64,000 nucleotides of DNA from Mycobacterium sp. IS-1496. GTDB lineage: Bacteria; Actinomycetota; Actinomycetes; Mycobacteriales; Mycobacteriaceae. The stretch is from the NCBI RefSeq assembly GCF_001499995.1, contig NZ_LQIU01000001.1, positions 124,001-188,000 of the forward strand, written 5' to 3'. Shown piece after piece: positions 51,542 through 60,007 of the stretch. The position numbers and the translations under genes were made by a program. Each line of letters begins with the position of its first letter. The first letter of the stretch is position 1. Below the pieces are notes generated by a model. That model made no database searches. It saw only the letters and a program-made list of their open reading frames with translations, and was not told where the DNA came from.

Positions 51542-52932
51542 TCGAGCGGAAATGGCTGAGGGGAGTCCTCGCCGCCGGTTGCGCCGTCGCGATGACGACG
51601 ACCGCGTGTTCCTTCCAGGGGGTCAACTCGCTGCCGCTGCCCGGCACCGTCGGGCGGGGGGCGGAGGCGAAGACCTACCGTGTGCAGATCGCCAATGTCG
51701 GCACGCTGGAATCGAATGCGCCGGTGTTCATCGACGACGTCGTGGTGGGCAGCGTGGGCAAGATGACCGTCAAGGACTGGCACGCCGAAGTGGAGGTGTC
51801 GCTGCAACCGGACGTCGTGGTGCCTGCCAACGCCGTCGCCACGGTCGGTCAGACCAGCCTGCTCGGGTCCATGCATCTGGCCCTGGGCGCACCGCTCGGA
51901 CAGGAACCCCGCGGGAAACTCGAGCCGGGTGCCACCATCCCGCTGAACCGGGCGTCGACCTACCCGTCCACCGAGCAGACGCTGTCGTCGTTGTCGGTGG
52001 TCGTCAACGGCGGTGGCCTCGGTCAGATCGGCGACATCATCCACAACTTCAACGTCGCGCTCAACGGGCGCGAGGGAGACGTGCGCGAACTCCTCGGCCG
52101 GTTGGACCGGTTCGTCGGCACGCTTGATTCGCAGCGCGACAACATCATCGCCTCGATCGAATCGCTGAACCGGCTCGCGTCGACCTTCGCCGGACAGCGC
52201 GACGTCATCAACCGGGCGCTTCGTGAGATCCCTCCGGCACTCGATGTGCTGATCCAGGAACGCCCGCGGCTCACCACCGCGCTGTCGAAGCTCGGCGACT
52301 TCGGCGACACCGCCGCCGGACTCATCAACGACACGCAGGAAGACCTGGTGAGGAATCTGCGGAATCTGGAACCGGCGCTGAAGTCGCTCGCCGACGTCGG
52401 GCCGGAATTGGACAAGCTGCTGGCGTACGCCACGATCTTCCCCTACACCCAGTCCTTCATCGACCGCGGCATCCGGGGCGACTACTACAACCTGTTCGCC
52501 ACGATCGACCTGACGATCCCACGGTTGAAGCGCACGCTGATGCTCGGCACCCGGTGGGAGCAGGAGGGCGCCAAAATCGTTCCGGCACCGGGGGATCCGT
52601 ATTACTACAACTACACCCTCGAACCGCTCGAACTCGGCGTCAATCCGCCACCGCCACCGCCGCCGGAGGAGGTTCCGGTGGACCAGGCGAACATCGGCGC
52701 ACCGATCGACGAGTCCGCCCTTCCGCTGCCGCAGTTGCCGCCGATGCCGCCGGTCACCGAACCGCTGGTGCCGGTGTCCCCGCCGCGGCTGATGCCCGGT
52801 GCGCCCGTACCCGCGCCACCGACGCCCGACACGTCGATCTTCGCCGGCCCGTACCCCGCGGCGGGCCCGGGTGCCCCCGCGTCGCCGGGCGCCCCGGTCG
52901 TCGTCCCGCCGGCTCCCGGAGGTGGAGGCTAA
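51538..52932 (+). CDS. mceE: MceE lipoprotein (LprN-like) with Pro-rich tail
   Basis: 464 residues from ATG 51538. Lipoprotein signal with lipobox TTAC and modified Cys 24, the hallmark of the fifth Mce position. MCE domain (QIANVGTLESNAPVFIDDV), helical middle, and a Pro-rich tail from about residue 370 (NPPPPPPPEEVP). Anchored to the membrane by lipid rather than a helix. Confidence 0.93.
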   Translation: MIERKWLRGVLAAGCAVAMTTTACSFQGVNSLPLPGTVGRGAEAKTYRVQIANVGTLESNAPVFIDDVVVGSVGKMTVKDWHAEVEVSLQPDVVVPANAVATVGQTSLLGSMHLALGAPLGQEPRGKLEPGATIPLNRASTYPSTEQTLSSLSVVVNGGGLGQIGDIIHNFNVALNGREGDVRELLGRLDRFVGTLDSQRDNIIASIESLNRLASTFAGQRDVINRALREIPPALDVLIQERPRLTTALSKLGDFGDTAAGLINDTQEDLVRNLRNLEPALKSLADVGPELDKLLAYATIFPYTQSFIDRGIRGDYYNLFATIDLTIPRLKRTLMLGTRWEQEGAKIVPAPGDPYYYNYTLEPLELGVNPPPPPPPEEVPVDQANIGAPIDESALPLPQLPPMPPVTEPLVPVSPPRLMPGAPVPAPPTPDTSIFAGPYPAAGPGAPASPGAPVVVPPAPGGGG

Positions 52933-54633
52933 ATGCTCACACGGTTCGTCCGGAATCAGTTGATCATCTTCACGATCGCCTCGATTGTCGGTGTGGCGGT
53001 GATGGTGTTCACCTACATCCAGTTGCCGACGCTGCTCGGCGTCGGGCGCCTGAAGGTCACCCTCGAGTTGCCGTCCAGCGGCGGCCTGTACCGCTTCAGC
53101 AACGTGACGTACCGAGGAGTCCAGGTCGGAGAAGTCTCGGCAGTCAACCTCACAGAGAACGGTGCCGAGGCCATCCTCAACCTCGAGACGTCGCCGAAGA
53201 TCCCAGCGGATCTGGAGGCGGAAGTACGTAGCGTGTCCGCAGTCGGTGAGCAGTACGTCGACCTGCGGCCCCGCACCGACTCCGGGCCGTATCTCGAGGA
53301 CGGCTCGGTCATCGCCAAGGAGAACACCAGCCTTCCCCAAGCCGTTGGGCCGATGCTCGATCAGGTCAACGAGCTCGTCGGAAGCATCCCGAAGGATCGG
53401 TTGAGCGCACTGCTCGACGAGACGTACCAGGCCTTCAACGGCGCCGACTACGACTTCAGCTCACTGCTCGACTCCGCGTCGAAGATCACTGACGAGGCCA
53501 ATACGGTGTCGCCCCAGACCCGGGCCCTGATCGACGACAGCGGGCCGCTGCTGGATTCGCAGGTGCAGACGACCGGGGCGATCCGCACGTGGGCTCGCAG
53601 CCTCGCAGGCATCACCGAGCAGGTGGCCAACAACGACCCGGAGATCCGGACGCTGCTGCAGAACGGCCCGGGGTTCGCGCAGGAGGTCTCCGCTCTGCTC
53701 AACCAGGTCAAGCCGACACTGCCGGTCCTGTTGGCGAACCTGACCACACTGGAACAGGTGCTGGTCACCTACAACGCGTCGCTCGAACAGCTGCTCGTCC
53801 TGCTCCCGCCGTTCGTGGCATTCACGCAGTCGCTGGCGCCCGCGAACAACCCGACCGGTATCCCCAACGGCGACTTCACCATCACGGTCTCCGATCCGCC
53901 GCCGTGCACGGTCGGCTTCCTGCCGCCGTCGTCGTGGCGCAGCCCGGCCGACTTGAGCATCGTCGACACGCCGGAGGGCCTGTACTGCAAGCTGCCGCAG
54001 GACTCACCGATCGCGGTGCGCGGCGCCCGCAACTACCCGTGCATCGAGAAGCCGGGCAAGCGCGCGCCGACTGTGGAGATCTGCAAGAGCGACAAGCCTT
54101 TCGAGCCGCTGGCACAGCGCCAGCACGTCACGGGACCGTACCCGTTCGACCCGAACCTGGTCTCGCAGGGCGTTCCGCCCGACGACCGGGTGACCCTCGA
54201 CGAGAACATCTACGGGCCGTTGGAGGGCACACCGTTGCCGCCCGCAGCGCCGGGGGTTCCGCCGCCACCGGCGGGGTCACCGCCCCCGCCGCCGTCACCG
54301 CTGCAGGCGCCGATCAGTCCGGCGCCGGTGGCACCGCCGCCACCGCCGGGCAACTCGATCAACGGTGTGCCGATCGCGCCTGCCGGACCGCCGCCGGGGC
54401 CCGTGCCCGCGGGAACGGCGCCGGTTCCGATGGGTCAGGCACCGGGGGAGACCCCGCCGCCCCCTGGCGCAGCGCCGGCTGCGTTCGGCGGCAACGGATC
54501 CGGGCGGCCTGCGGTCGCCGTGGCCAAGTACAACCCGCGCACCGGTCAGTACGTGGGCGCGGACGGTCAGACCTACCGGCAGTCGAATCTGGCGGCGCCG
54601 GCCAAGACGTGGCAGGACCTGCTCCCGAAGTGA
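52933..54633 (+). CDS. mceF: MceF substrate-binding protein with long Pro-rich tail
   Basis: 566 residues from ATG 52933, directly after the MceE stop. Membrane helix LIIFTIASIVGVAVMVF, MCE domain (LELPSSGGLYRFSNVTYRGV), helical middle, cysteine-bearing loop (DPPPCTVGF, GLYCKLP, NYPCIEK, VEICKSD), then about 110 residues of Pro/Ala/Gly tail and a charged end (KYNPRTGQYVGADGQTYRQ) typical of terminal Mce proteins. Last gene of the importer operon; no mce-associated (Mas) genes follow. Confidence 0.93.
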   Translation: MLTRFVRNQLIIFTIASIVGVAVMVFTYIQLPTLLGVGRLKVTLELPSSGGLYRFSNVTYRGVQVGEVSAVNLTENGAEAILNLETSPKIPADLEAEVRSVSAVGEQYVDLRPRTDSGPYLEDGSVIAKENTSLPQAVGPMLDQVNELVGSIPKDRLSALLDETYQAFNGADYDFSSLLDSASKITDEANTVSPQTRALIDDSGPLLDSQVQTTGAIRTWARSLAGITEQVANNDPEIRTLLQNGPGFAQEVSALLNQVKPTLPVLLANLTTLEQVLVTYNASLEQLLVLLPPFVAFTQSLAPANNPTGIPNGDFTITVSDPPPCTVGFLPPSSWRSPADLSIVDTPEGLYCKLPQDSPIAVRGARNYPCIEKPGKRAPTVEICKSDKPFEPLAQRQHVTGPYPFDPNLVSQGVPPDDRVTLDENIYGPLEGTPLPPAAPGVPPPPAGSPPPPPSPLQAPISPAPVAPPPPPGNSINGVPIAPAGPPPGPVPAGTAPVPMGQAPGETPPPPGAAPAAFGGNGSGRPAVAVAKYNPRTGQYVGADGQTYRQSNLAAPAKTWQDLLPK

Positions 54634-54683
54634 CCCGGGACCGGGTCCGCCCGCGCGGCGGGTGTCGGGTCCGGCCGGATCGC

Positions 54684-55211
54684 CTAGGCGATCTTGGTGG
54701 CCCGGAAGGGCATCCGGATGTCCATGTTGGCGTTGCGACCGCAGGCGCCGCTCGGGCCGATCGTGAGATCCTCACCGGTGAGCAGGGATTCGTCGTCCAC
54801 GGACGCGAAACCGGTGTCCGGTTCGGTGGCGTTGAACCGGAAGGTCTGCAGTCCGTCCGCCTTCGTCCCGTCCGGGCAGGGCACCCATCCGACGACCACG
54901 CGCTTGACGTAGTAGATGCTGCCGTTGGTGGTGTAGACCGGGGCCTCCCACCCCTGGTCGCTCTTCACCGTGCCGGTGCAGTCCATCGGGCTGCTGCACT
55001 GCGTGGAGATCGTCCAGGTGGAGCGGACCGTGGGCACGTCGTAGAAGCTGTCGTTGCGCTTGGCCCACTCACCGTTGGACAGCGTCTGGTAGACGCCGTT
55101 GATGCCCCAGGTGCTCGGATCGTCGGCCTGTGCCGGCGTTGCTGTGACGGCCGCGGCGGCCAGGGCGGCCGCGGCGATTCCCACGCTGGTCGTGACGGCG
55201 GAGACACGCAT
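54684..55211 (-). CDS. Secreted protein of unknown function
   Basis: 175 residues from ATG 55211. Signal peptide ending near ATPAQA-DD. The mature protein is strand-rich with two cysteine pairs (TQCSSPMDCTG and VPCPDG/SGACGRN). Unknown family, but similar secreted proteins are common in mycobacteria. It converges on mceF and is divergent from another secreted protein, with a GAGAAT-class operator between them. Confidence 0.8.
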   Translation of the reverse strand: MRVSAVTTSVGIAAAALAAAAVTATPAQADDPSTWGINGVYQTLSNGEWAKRNDSFYDVPTVRSTWTISTQCSSPMDCTGTVKSDQGWEAPVYTTNGSIYYVKRVVVGWVPCPDGTKADGLQTFRFNATEPDTGFASVDDESLLTGEDLTIGPSGACGRNANMDIRMPFRATKIA

Positions 55212-55246
55212 TGCCGCAGGCTACCAGATCGATCCTCTCCAAAAGC

Positions 55247-55261
55247 GAGAATAACGTTTCC
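55247..55261. promoter_or_regulatory. Operator GAGAATAACGTTTCC between divergent secreted proteins
   Basis: GAGAATAACGTTTCC keeps one perfect half-site (GAGAAT) and one variant half (GTTTCC, also seen at 62433). It lies 36 nt from the minus-strand start (55211) and 20 nt from the plus-strand start (55282). Confidence 0.5.
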
Positions 55262-55281
55262 CGATGTGCAAAGGTGGACGC

Positions 55282-55680
55282 ATGCGTTGGACTGCCGTAG
55301 CTGTGGCTGCATTGGTCGGTGCCGGTCTCTGGTCCGCCCCGGCGCCCGAAGCAGTCGCCCAGCCGAAGTTCTGCAACGACGCGTTCTGCACGCCGGGCAT
55401 CAGACCCGGTGTGGTGCTCGGCGCGCCGTGCGGTGAGACGAACTACTACGTCTTCGGCACCACGTCGTGGGGCAGGCTGGTGTTCTGCGGGTCGCCGCGC
55501 CGCTACGCGCCCAGGTACTTCCGGTCGCCTCCCATGGTCGGCATCAAGGAGTTCAACGCCGGCTGCACCGGATACGAGAACAAGGTCGCCCAGGCGCCCG
55601 ACGGGCTGTACCTGTTCTGCACGTCGAAGAACGGCCGGTCCTACTGGGATCGCGGCGGCAATCCGCCCCCGGGGCCCTGA
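55282..55680 (+). CDS. Secreted cysteine-containing protein of unknown function
   Basis: 132 residues from ATG 55282 (AAGG upstream; the frame opens at 55264). Signal peptide ending AVA-QP. Six cysteines in the mature part (KFCNDAFC, GAPCGE, LVFCGS, NAGCTG, YLFCTS) suggest three disulfides. Unknown function. Placed next to the mce operon and under a shared operator, it may act on or bind the substrate outside the cell. Confidence 0.78.
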   Translation: MRWTAVAVAALVGAGLWSAPAPEAVAQPKFCNDAFCTPGIRPGVVLGAPCGETNYYVFGTTSWGRLVFCGSPRRYAPRYFRSPPMVGIKEFNAGCTGYENKVAQAPDGLYLFCTSKNGRSYWDRGGNPPPGP

Positions 55681-55694
55681 GTCGTCCTGTGAGC

Positions 55695-55740
55695 GAATGC
55701 GCCGGGCCATCCACCACCAGGTGGGTGGCCCGGCGCATTC
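55695..55740. terminator. 20-bp hairpin between converging genes
   Basis: Arms at 55695-55714 and 55721-55740 pair over 20 bp with one mismatch, loop of 6 nt, very GC-rich. It lies between the stop of the secreted protein (55680) and the stop of the P450 (55759) and would terminate both. Confidence 0.75.
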
Positions 55741-55758
55741 GATGCCGGACGTCGAGCG

Positions 55759-57039
55759 TCAGCCCTCCGGGGTGAACTCGATGTGCAGTTCGGTCAGCCC
55801 GCGCAGGATGAAGGTGGGTTCGTACGCGTAGCGCCGGTCGTCGATCGGACCGTGCTTCTCCTCGTCGATCCGAATGTCCTTGAGCCGGTCGAGGATTCGC
55901 TCGATCGACACCCGGCCCTCGACACGGGCCAGCGGCGCGCCCGGGCACGAGTGGATACCGCGGCTGAACGCGATGTGCTCGCGGACGTTCTTGCGGTCGA
56001 GTTCGAAGTCGTGCGGATTGTCGAAGCGACGCGGATCGCGGTTGGCCGCACCGGGGCTGACCATCACGGTGGTGCCGGCCGGGACGGCGGTGTCGCCGAG
56101 CGTGGTGGACTTGCGGGCCATGCGGAACACGCTCTTGACGGGGCTGTCCATCCGCAGGCACTCCTCGATGAAGTTCGGGATGCGGCTGCGGTCGGCCCTC
56201 AGCTGTTCCTGGATGTCCGGCCGGTCGCCGAGCACGCGCAGCGCCGCGGACAGGAGTTTGGCCGTCGTCTCCTGACCGGCGCCGAACAGGAAGGTGGCCG
56301 TTCGCACGACGTCGACGACCTCCGGGGTCGAGCCGTCGGGGTACTTCGCCGTGGCCAGCCCGGTGAGCACGTCGTCGCGCGGGTTGGCCCGGCGATCCTC
56401 GATGTAACGGCTGAACTTCTCGTCGGCCCACTCCAGCGGGTTGGCGGCGATCGGTTCGTGGTCGAGCCCGCCGATGTTGGTGCCGGGCCGCTGCGCGCCG
56501 AACGCCTCGCGGAACTCCTCGTGGTCCTCCTCGGGGACGCCGAGCAGGTCGGCGACCACCAACAGCGAGAAGGGCCGGCCGTAGGAGGCGAGGAATTCAC
56601 ACCGGCCGTCGGCGATGAACTCGTCGATGTGCTTGTCGGCCAGCCGCCACATGAAGTCCTCGTTCTCCTTGAGCCGTTTCGGCGTCAGGAGACGGCTCAG
56701 CAACGAGCGCGCGTCGGTGTGGTTGGGCGGATCCATCGTGACCATGTGCTCGTACATCGGGATCTCGGTGCGGTGTTCTTCGAGCTGGGCGCAGATGTCG
56801 TCGCCCTCGGGGACGAACGGCAGCGGGGTGAACGGCCCGGCGACAGCCACGCAGGACGAGTAGTTCTCGGAGTCCTTGTAGACGGTGTTGGACTCCTCCC
56901 AACCGGTCACGGCCAGCACGCCGTTGTTGATGGGGCAACAGGTGGGGTTCTTGGTCCGCAGGTAGTCGAAGTACGGATGCGGATCGGGTACGAGCGACTG
57001 GTCCGTGAAGTAGTCGACCGAATCGAATTCTGTGGTCAT
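55759..57039 (-). CDS. Cytochrome P450
   Basis: 426 residues from ATG 57039 (MTTEFDSVDYF). I-helix GAGQETTAKL, ExxR in EECLRMDSP, heme loop FSRGIHSCPG with Cys near 365. Paralogue of the P450 at 14378. No ferredoxin is encoded next to it, so it must share one. Divergent from the TetR at 57258 across a GCTnAGC palindrome. Confidence 0.93.
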   Translation of the reverse strand: MTTEFDSVDYFTDQSLVPDPHPYFDYLRTKNPTCCPINNGVLAVTGWEESNTVYKDSENYSSCVAVAGPFTPLPFVPEGDDICAQLEEHRTEIPMYEHMVTMDPPNHTDARSLLSRLLTPKRLKENEDFMWRLADKHIDEFIADGRCEFLASYGRPFSLLVVADLLGVPEEDHEEFREAFGAQRPGTNIGGLDHEPIAANPLEWADEKFSRYIEDRRANPRDDVLTGLATAKYPDGSTPEVVDVVRTATFLFGAGQETTAKLLSAALRVLGDRPDIQEQLRADRSRIPNFIEECLRMDSPVKSVFRMARKSTTLGDTAVPAGTTVMVSPGAANRDPRRFDNPHDFELDRKNVREHIAFSRGIHSCPGAPLARVEGRVSIERILDRLKDIRIDEEKHGPIDDRRYAYEPTFILRGLTELHIEFTPEG

Positions 57040-57123
57040 TGCTCGCAAGCCTTCCGAGATCGACGATGAGCTGTAGGTGGGGGATGGAGTGGGCCGTACC
57101 GGGGAACCGGATTCGGCGAATAT

Positions 57124-57141
57124 GCTGAGCACCTGCTTAGC
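57124..57141. promoter_or_regulatory. Inverted repeat GCTnAGC-N4-GCTnAGC
   Basis: GCTGAGCACCTGCTTAGC is an 18-bp inverted repeat between the divergent P450 (57039) and TetR (57258) genes. Likely operator of that TetR protein. It differs from the GAGAAT and ATAC-N6-GTAT motifs. Confidence 0.55.
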
Positions 57142-57257
57142 ATGGGGCTAACGTCATGGTCAAGGTGACGGGGCGACCCGCCACTACGATCGGCGTGTCG
57201 GGCGGGCCGAGGCCGGTCGGCGCCGAGGAATCCCACTGCACGAGGAGTCAGGACGTG

Positions 57258-57848
57258 ATGGCATCGCCACGACGCATCGGGGCGCCGGATGCGAAGAACC
57301 GAGGGGTCCTGCTCGACGCCGCCGAGCATCTGATGCTCGAGGAGGGCTACGCGGCGGTGACGTCCCGGCGCGTCGCGGACCGCGCTGGCCTCAAGCCGCA
57401 GCTGGTGCACTACTACTTCCGCACGATGGACGAGCTGTACCTGGCGGTGTTCCGCCGACGGGCCGAACAGGGGCTGGCCTCCCAGGCGCTGGCGCTGAAG
57501 TCCTCGCAGCCGCTGTGGGCGCTGTGGCGGTTCAGTAGCGACCCGCGCATCACCACGTTCACCGTCGAGTTCATGGCCCTGGCCGCCCACCGCAGGGAGC
57601 TGCGCGAGGAGTTCGCGCGGTTCGGCGAGCGCTTCCGCGAAGAGGAGCGCCGGATGATCGCCGAGACGCTGGAGCGGTACGGGGTGGACACCTCCGAGGT
57701 GCCCCCGGTGGTCTGGGCGGTGTTCGCCACGAGCCTGTCCAGGGTGATGGTGATGGAACAGGCGCTGGGGATGTCGTCCGGGCACGCCGAGACGCTGGCG
57801 TTCGTCGAGGACTGGCTTCGAGAGCTCGAAGGGGAGGCCGAGTCCTGA
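57258..57848 (+). CDS. TetR-family transcriptional regulator
   Basis: 196 residues from ATG 57258 (GAGGAG and AGGA upstream). Helix-turn-helix LLDAAEHLMLEEGYAAVTSR then GLKPQLVHYYFRTMDELY. Its C-terminal domain is unrelated in sequence to the three TetR paralogues at the left of the window. Most likely controls the divergent P450; whether it also reads the GAGAAT sites on both sides cannot be told from sequence. Confidence 0.9.
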   Translation: MASPRRIGAPDAKNRGVLLDAAEHLMLEEGYAAVTSRRVADRAGLKPQLVHYYFRTMDELYLAVFRRRAEQGLASQALALKSSQPLWALWRFSSDPRITTFTVEFMALAAHRRELREEFARFGERFREEERRMIAETLERYGVDTSEVPPVVWAVFATSLSRVMVMEQALGMSSGHAETLAFVEDWLRELEGEAES

Positions 57849-57868
57849 CGGGGGCATGGTCGGTCGCG

Positions 57869-58285
57869 TCACCAGTGCCGTAGCGAACAGAGCGCGCCCT
57901 TGGGGCCTTCGTTGGTCGCGACCACCGCGCCGTCGACCTCGAGCGTGCACGAGAACATCGGTTCGACGGGATCCAGTTCGCTGGTGGCGGTCACCATCGC
58001 CCAGTGATAGGGGTCGGCCAGCCACACCTCGCGGATCCACGGTTGGCCGGGTCCGACGTCCACCTCCGCCTTGGGGGAGAACACGTACGGGTTGTGGCTG
58101 TACTCGGCGAAGTTCACCGGATCGGCCTCGCGCCAGTACACCTTCGCGAAGTGCGGCTGTTGCGACGTCACCGTGTACTTGACGTGGTGCAACGGTGGCG
58201 GCGGTGCCGGAGGGGGAGGTTGGGCGGCCGCAGGCGCGGCGGTCAGCAGTGCGCCGGTGAGAAGTACCGCCGGGGTCCTCAGCAT
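57869..58285 (-). CDS. Secreted protein of unknown function, MmpS-like pattern
   Basis: 138 residues from ATG 58285 (MLRTPAVLLTG), chosen because it gives a normal signal peptide ending APAAAQ and places the upstream palindrome outside the coding part; the frame opens at 58309. After a Pro-rich linker the mature part looks like a beta-sandwich (VKYTVTSQQPHFAKVYW, WAMVTATSELD, FSCTLEVDGAVV), somewhat like MmpS accessory proteins. Function unknown. Confidence 0.75.
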   Translation of the reverse strand: MLRTPAVLLTGALLTAAPAAAQPPPPAPPPPLHHVKYTVTSQQPHFAKVYWREADPVNFAEYSHNPYVFSPKAEVDVGPGQPWIREVWLADPYHWAMVTATSELDPVEPMFSCTLEVDGAVVATNEGPKGALCSLRHW

Positions 58286-58298
58286 CGCCCAGCTCGCC

Positions 58299-58313
58299 GG
58301 AAACATCATTTCC
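58299..58313. promoter_or_regulatory. Operator-like palindrome GGAAACATCATTTCC
   Basis: GGAAACATCATTTCC has two variant half-sites (GGAAAC/ATTTCC), each found in other copies of the operator class. It ends 14 nt upstream of ATG 58285, the same distance as at 14337 and 39888. If the gene starts at 58309 the site would overlap the start codon. Confidence 0.4.
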
Positions 58314-58361
58314 GAATTTTAGAACAGGGTTACCACCGTCGGTGTCGAATGCCGATTCCGG

Positions 58362-58658
58362 TCAGAGCCAGTAGATCACCAGGACCGCCGCCCAGAGCAC
58401 CACCAGCCAGGCGTCGGTGGCCAGACGCAGCCAGCGTGGTGCAGTGCCCACCTCCATGAAATTGCGGATGATCATCCGTCCCTTCACGAAACTGAGGATG
58501 ACGACGGCCACGGTGACCGGCACGCTCGCGGTCGCGCGACCGTCGGAGTGTCCGGGCGCCAGCCACCACGACACGATCGTGATGGCCGACAGAGCCAGCC
58601 AGACATAGGTGGTGGTGCGCATCGAGCGGTTCGACGTCTCGGCGGTCACTGCGGTCAT
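58362..58658 (-). CDS. Cytochrome oxidase subunit IV / NorF-like small membrane protein
   Basis: 98 residues from ATG 58658. Three membrane helices (TYVWLALSAITIVSWWLA, VPVTVAVVILSFVKGRMI, ATDAWLVVLWAAVLVIYWL) with FVKGRMIIRNFMEV between, the pattern of the prokaryotic subunit IV/NorF family. It follows a subunit III/NorE-like gene by 3 nt. No catalytic oxidase subunit is nearby. Confidence 0.78.
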   Translation of the reverse strand: MTAVTAETSNRSMRTTTYVWLALSAITIVSWWLAPGHSDGRATASVPVTVAVVILSFVKGRMIIRNFMEVGTAPRWLRLATDAWLVVLWAAVLVIYWL

Positions 58659-58661
58659 TCG

Positions 58662-59261
58662 TCACCTCATCACGTAGAGCAGGCCGAAGATCACGATCCA
58701 CAGCAGATCGACCATGTGCCAGTAGGTGGCGCCGGACTCGACCATGGACATGCGGCGCCGATGCGGTCTGCGTAGTTCGCGGACCACGATGCCCAGGATC
58801 AGCAGGCCCAGCGCGACGTGGGACAGGTGCACGCCGGTGAGCATGTAGTAGAACGTGAAGAACTCGGCGCTGCCCAGCGTGTGACCCTGGGCGATCTTGG
58901 CCGACCACTCGTAGGCCTTGACGGCGATGAACAGCACCCCGCACGCCGCGCCGAGATAGGTCAACCGCAGGGCGCGGTCGTGGTCGCCGGCGCGGGCCGT
59001 GTGCACACTGCGGGCGATGAACCACGAACTGGTCAGCAGGACAAGGGTGTTGAGCGCACCGACGGTGAGGTCGAGATGCCGCTGGGCGTCGAGGAACTCC
59101 GCGGGCGCCATCGCGCGGTGGATCATGAAGATCAGGAAGTAGGCGCCGAAGATGACCAGATCCCCCAGCACCATCACCCACATGTGTCCGTCACCGGGCA
59201 GGTGGACGCGGCGGGTCTCGGGAACGCGGCTCTCCAGCTGGTCGGATGCGGTGTCGGTCAT
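58662..59261 (-). CDS. Cytochrome oxidase subunit III / NorE-like membrane protein
   Basis: 199 residues from ATG 59261. Five membrane helices with subunit III marks: HMWVMVLGDLVIFGAYF, EFFTFYYMLTGVHLSHVALG and SGATYWHMVDLLWIVIF. NorE-like proteins accompany nitric oxide reductases or act as assembly factors. Overlaps the upstream membrane protein gene by 4 nt. Confidence 0.87.
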   Translation of the reverse strand: MTDTASDQLESRVPETRRVHLPGDGHMWVMVLGDLVIFGAYFLIFMIHRAMAPAEFLDAQRHLDLTVGALNTLVLLTSSWFIARSVHTARAGDHDRALRLTYLGAACGVLFIAVKAYEWSAKIAQGHTLGSAEFFTFYYMLTGVHLSHVALGLLILGIVVRELRRPHRRRMSMVESGATYWHMVDLLWIVIFGLLYVMR

Positions 59262-60007
59262 GGCAGCGGCGCCTCGTCGGACGGTTGCAGTTCGGTGGCG
59301 CGCTTGAGGAAGTAGATGACGCACGACAGCCAGAAGCCGAAGATCACCGTCCCCATCCAGAACGCGATCGATCCGTTCCAGGCGAACGGACCGGACCGGA
59401 CCACGAACACCGGCACCGCCATGATCTCGGTGACGATCTGCCAGACCGTCACGTACGCCAGCCATTTGGGGAAGATCTCGTTGCGGTCGTACAGGATCGC
59501 GATCGCGAACGCGAAATAGGCGGTCGAGAAGCAGCCCAGGGATCCGACGTAGGACAGCAGGCCGAGGTCGTAGAGCAGGGCCAGCAGTTCCGGGTCGCGG
59601 TCGGGACGGTAGGCCGCGGTCAGGAAGCAGAACGCGACCAGCAGGCAACCCGGCAGCGCGCCGACGGCCATCGACCCCATGTACCCGTAGGCGAAGACGG
59701 AGCCCACCGACATGCGCTTCATGTGGAAGACCAGGATGCCGTTGGCGACCCCCGCGCCGCCGACGATGAGGATCAGCGCCGCGAAGCCGATCTGGATGGT
59801 CGTGCCGTGCGCGGCGAAGAACGCGACCTTCTCCGCCGTCGTGACGTCGGGCCGTGGCGGAGGCATGACCCGCGCGAGCGCGAAGAAGATGACCCCGAAT
59901 GCGGTGTAGAACGCGGGCACGATCCAGAACACCAGCCACACGTCACGCTTGCCGGCCCGGCCTGCGCCCCCCGGCGCCGACGAACGGGCGGTGAGCAGAC
60001 TGCTCAT
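59258..60007 (-). CDS. Polytopic membrane protein of unknown function (copy B)
   Basis: 249 residues from ATG 60007. About six membrane helices. Shares with the next gene upstream the block VxFFAxxGTxIxxxF, then AAYRPDRDPELLALLYD, and a C-terminal GPFAWNGSIAFW, so the two are paralogues. Unknown family. In an operon with NorE/NorF-like genes, a membrane redox or gas-handling role is conceivable. Confidence 0.75.
   Translation of the reverse strand: MSSLLTARSSAPGGAGRAGKRDVWLVFWIVPAFYTAFGVIFFALARVMPPPRPDVTTAEKVAFFAAHGTTIQIGFAALILIVGGAGVANGILVFHMKRMSVGSVFAYGYMGSMAVGALPGCLLVAFCFLTAAYRPDRDPELLALLYDLGLLSYVGSLGCFSTAYFAFAIAILYDRNEIFPKWLAYVTVWQIVTEIMAVPVFVVRSGPFAWNGSIAFWMGTVIFGFWLSCVIYFLKRATELQPSDEAPLP

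Noticed and set aside
51217..53340. 707-codon minus-strand open frame opposite mceD-mceF
   Set aside because: Antisense shadow of the Pro-rich Mce genes.
54240..54480. Possible DNA repeat in mceF
   Set aside because: It is Pro-codon-rich coding sequence without an exact repeat unit.
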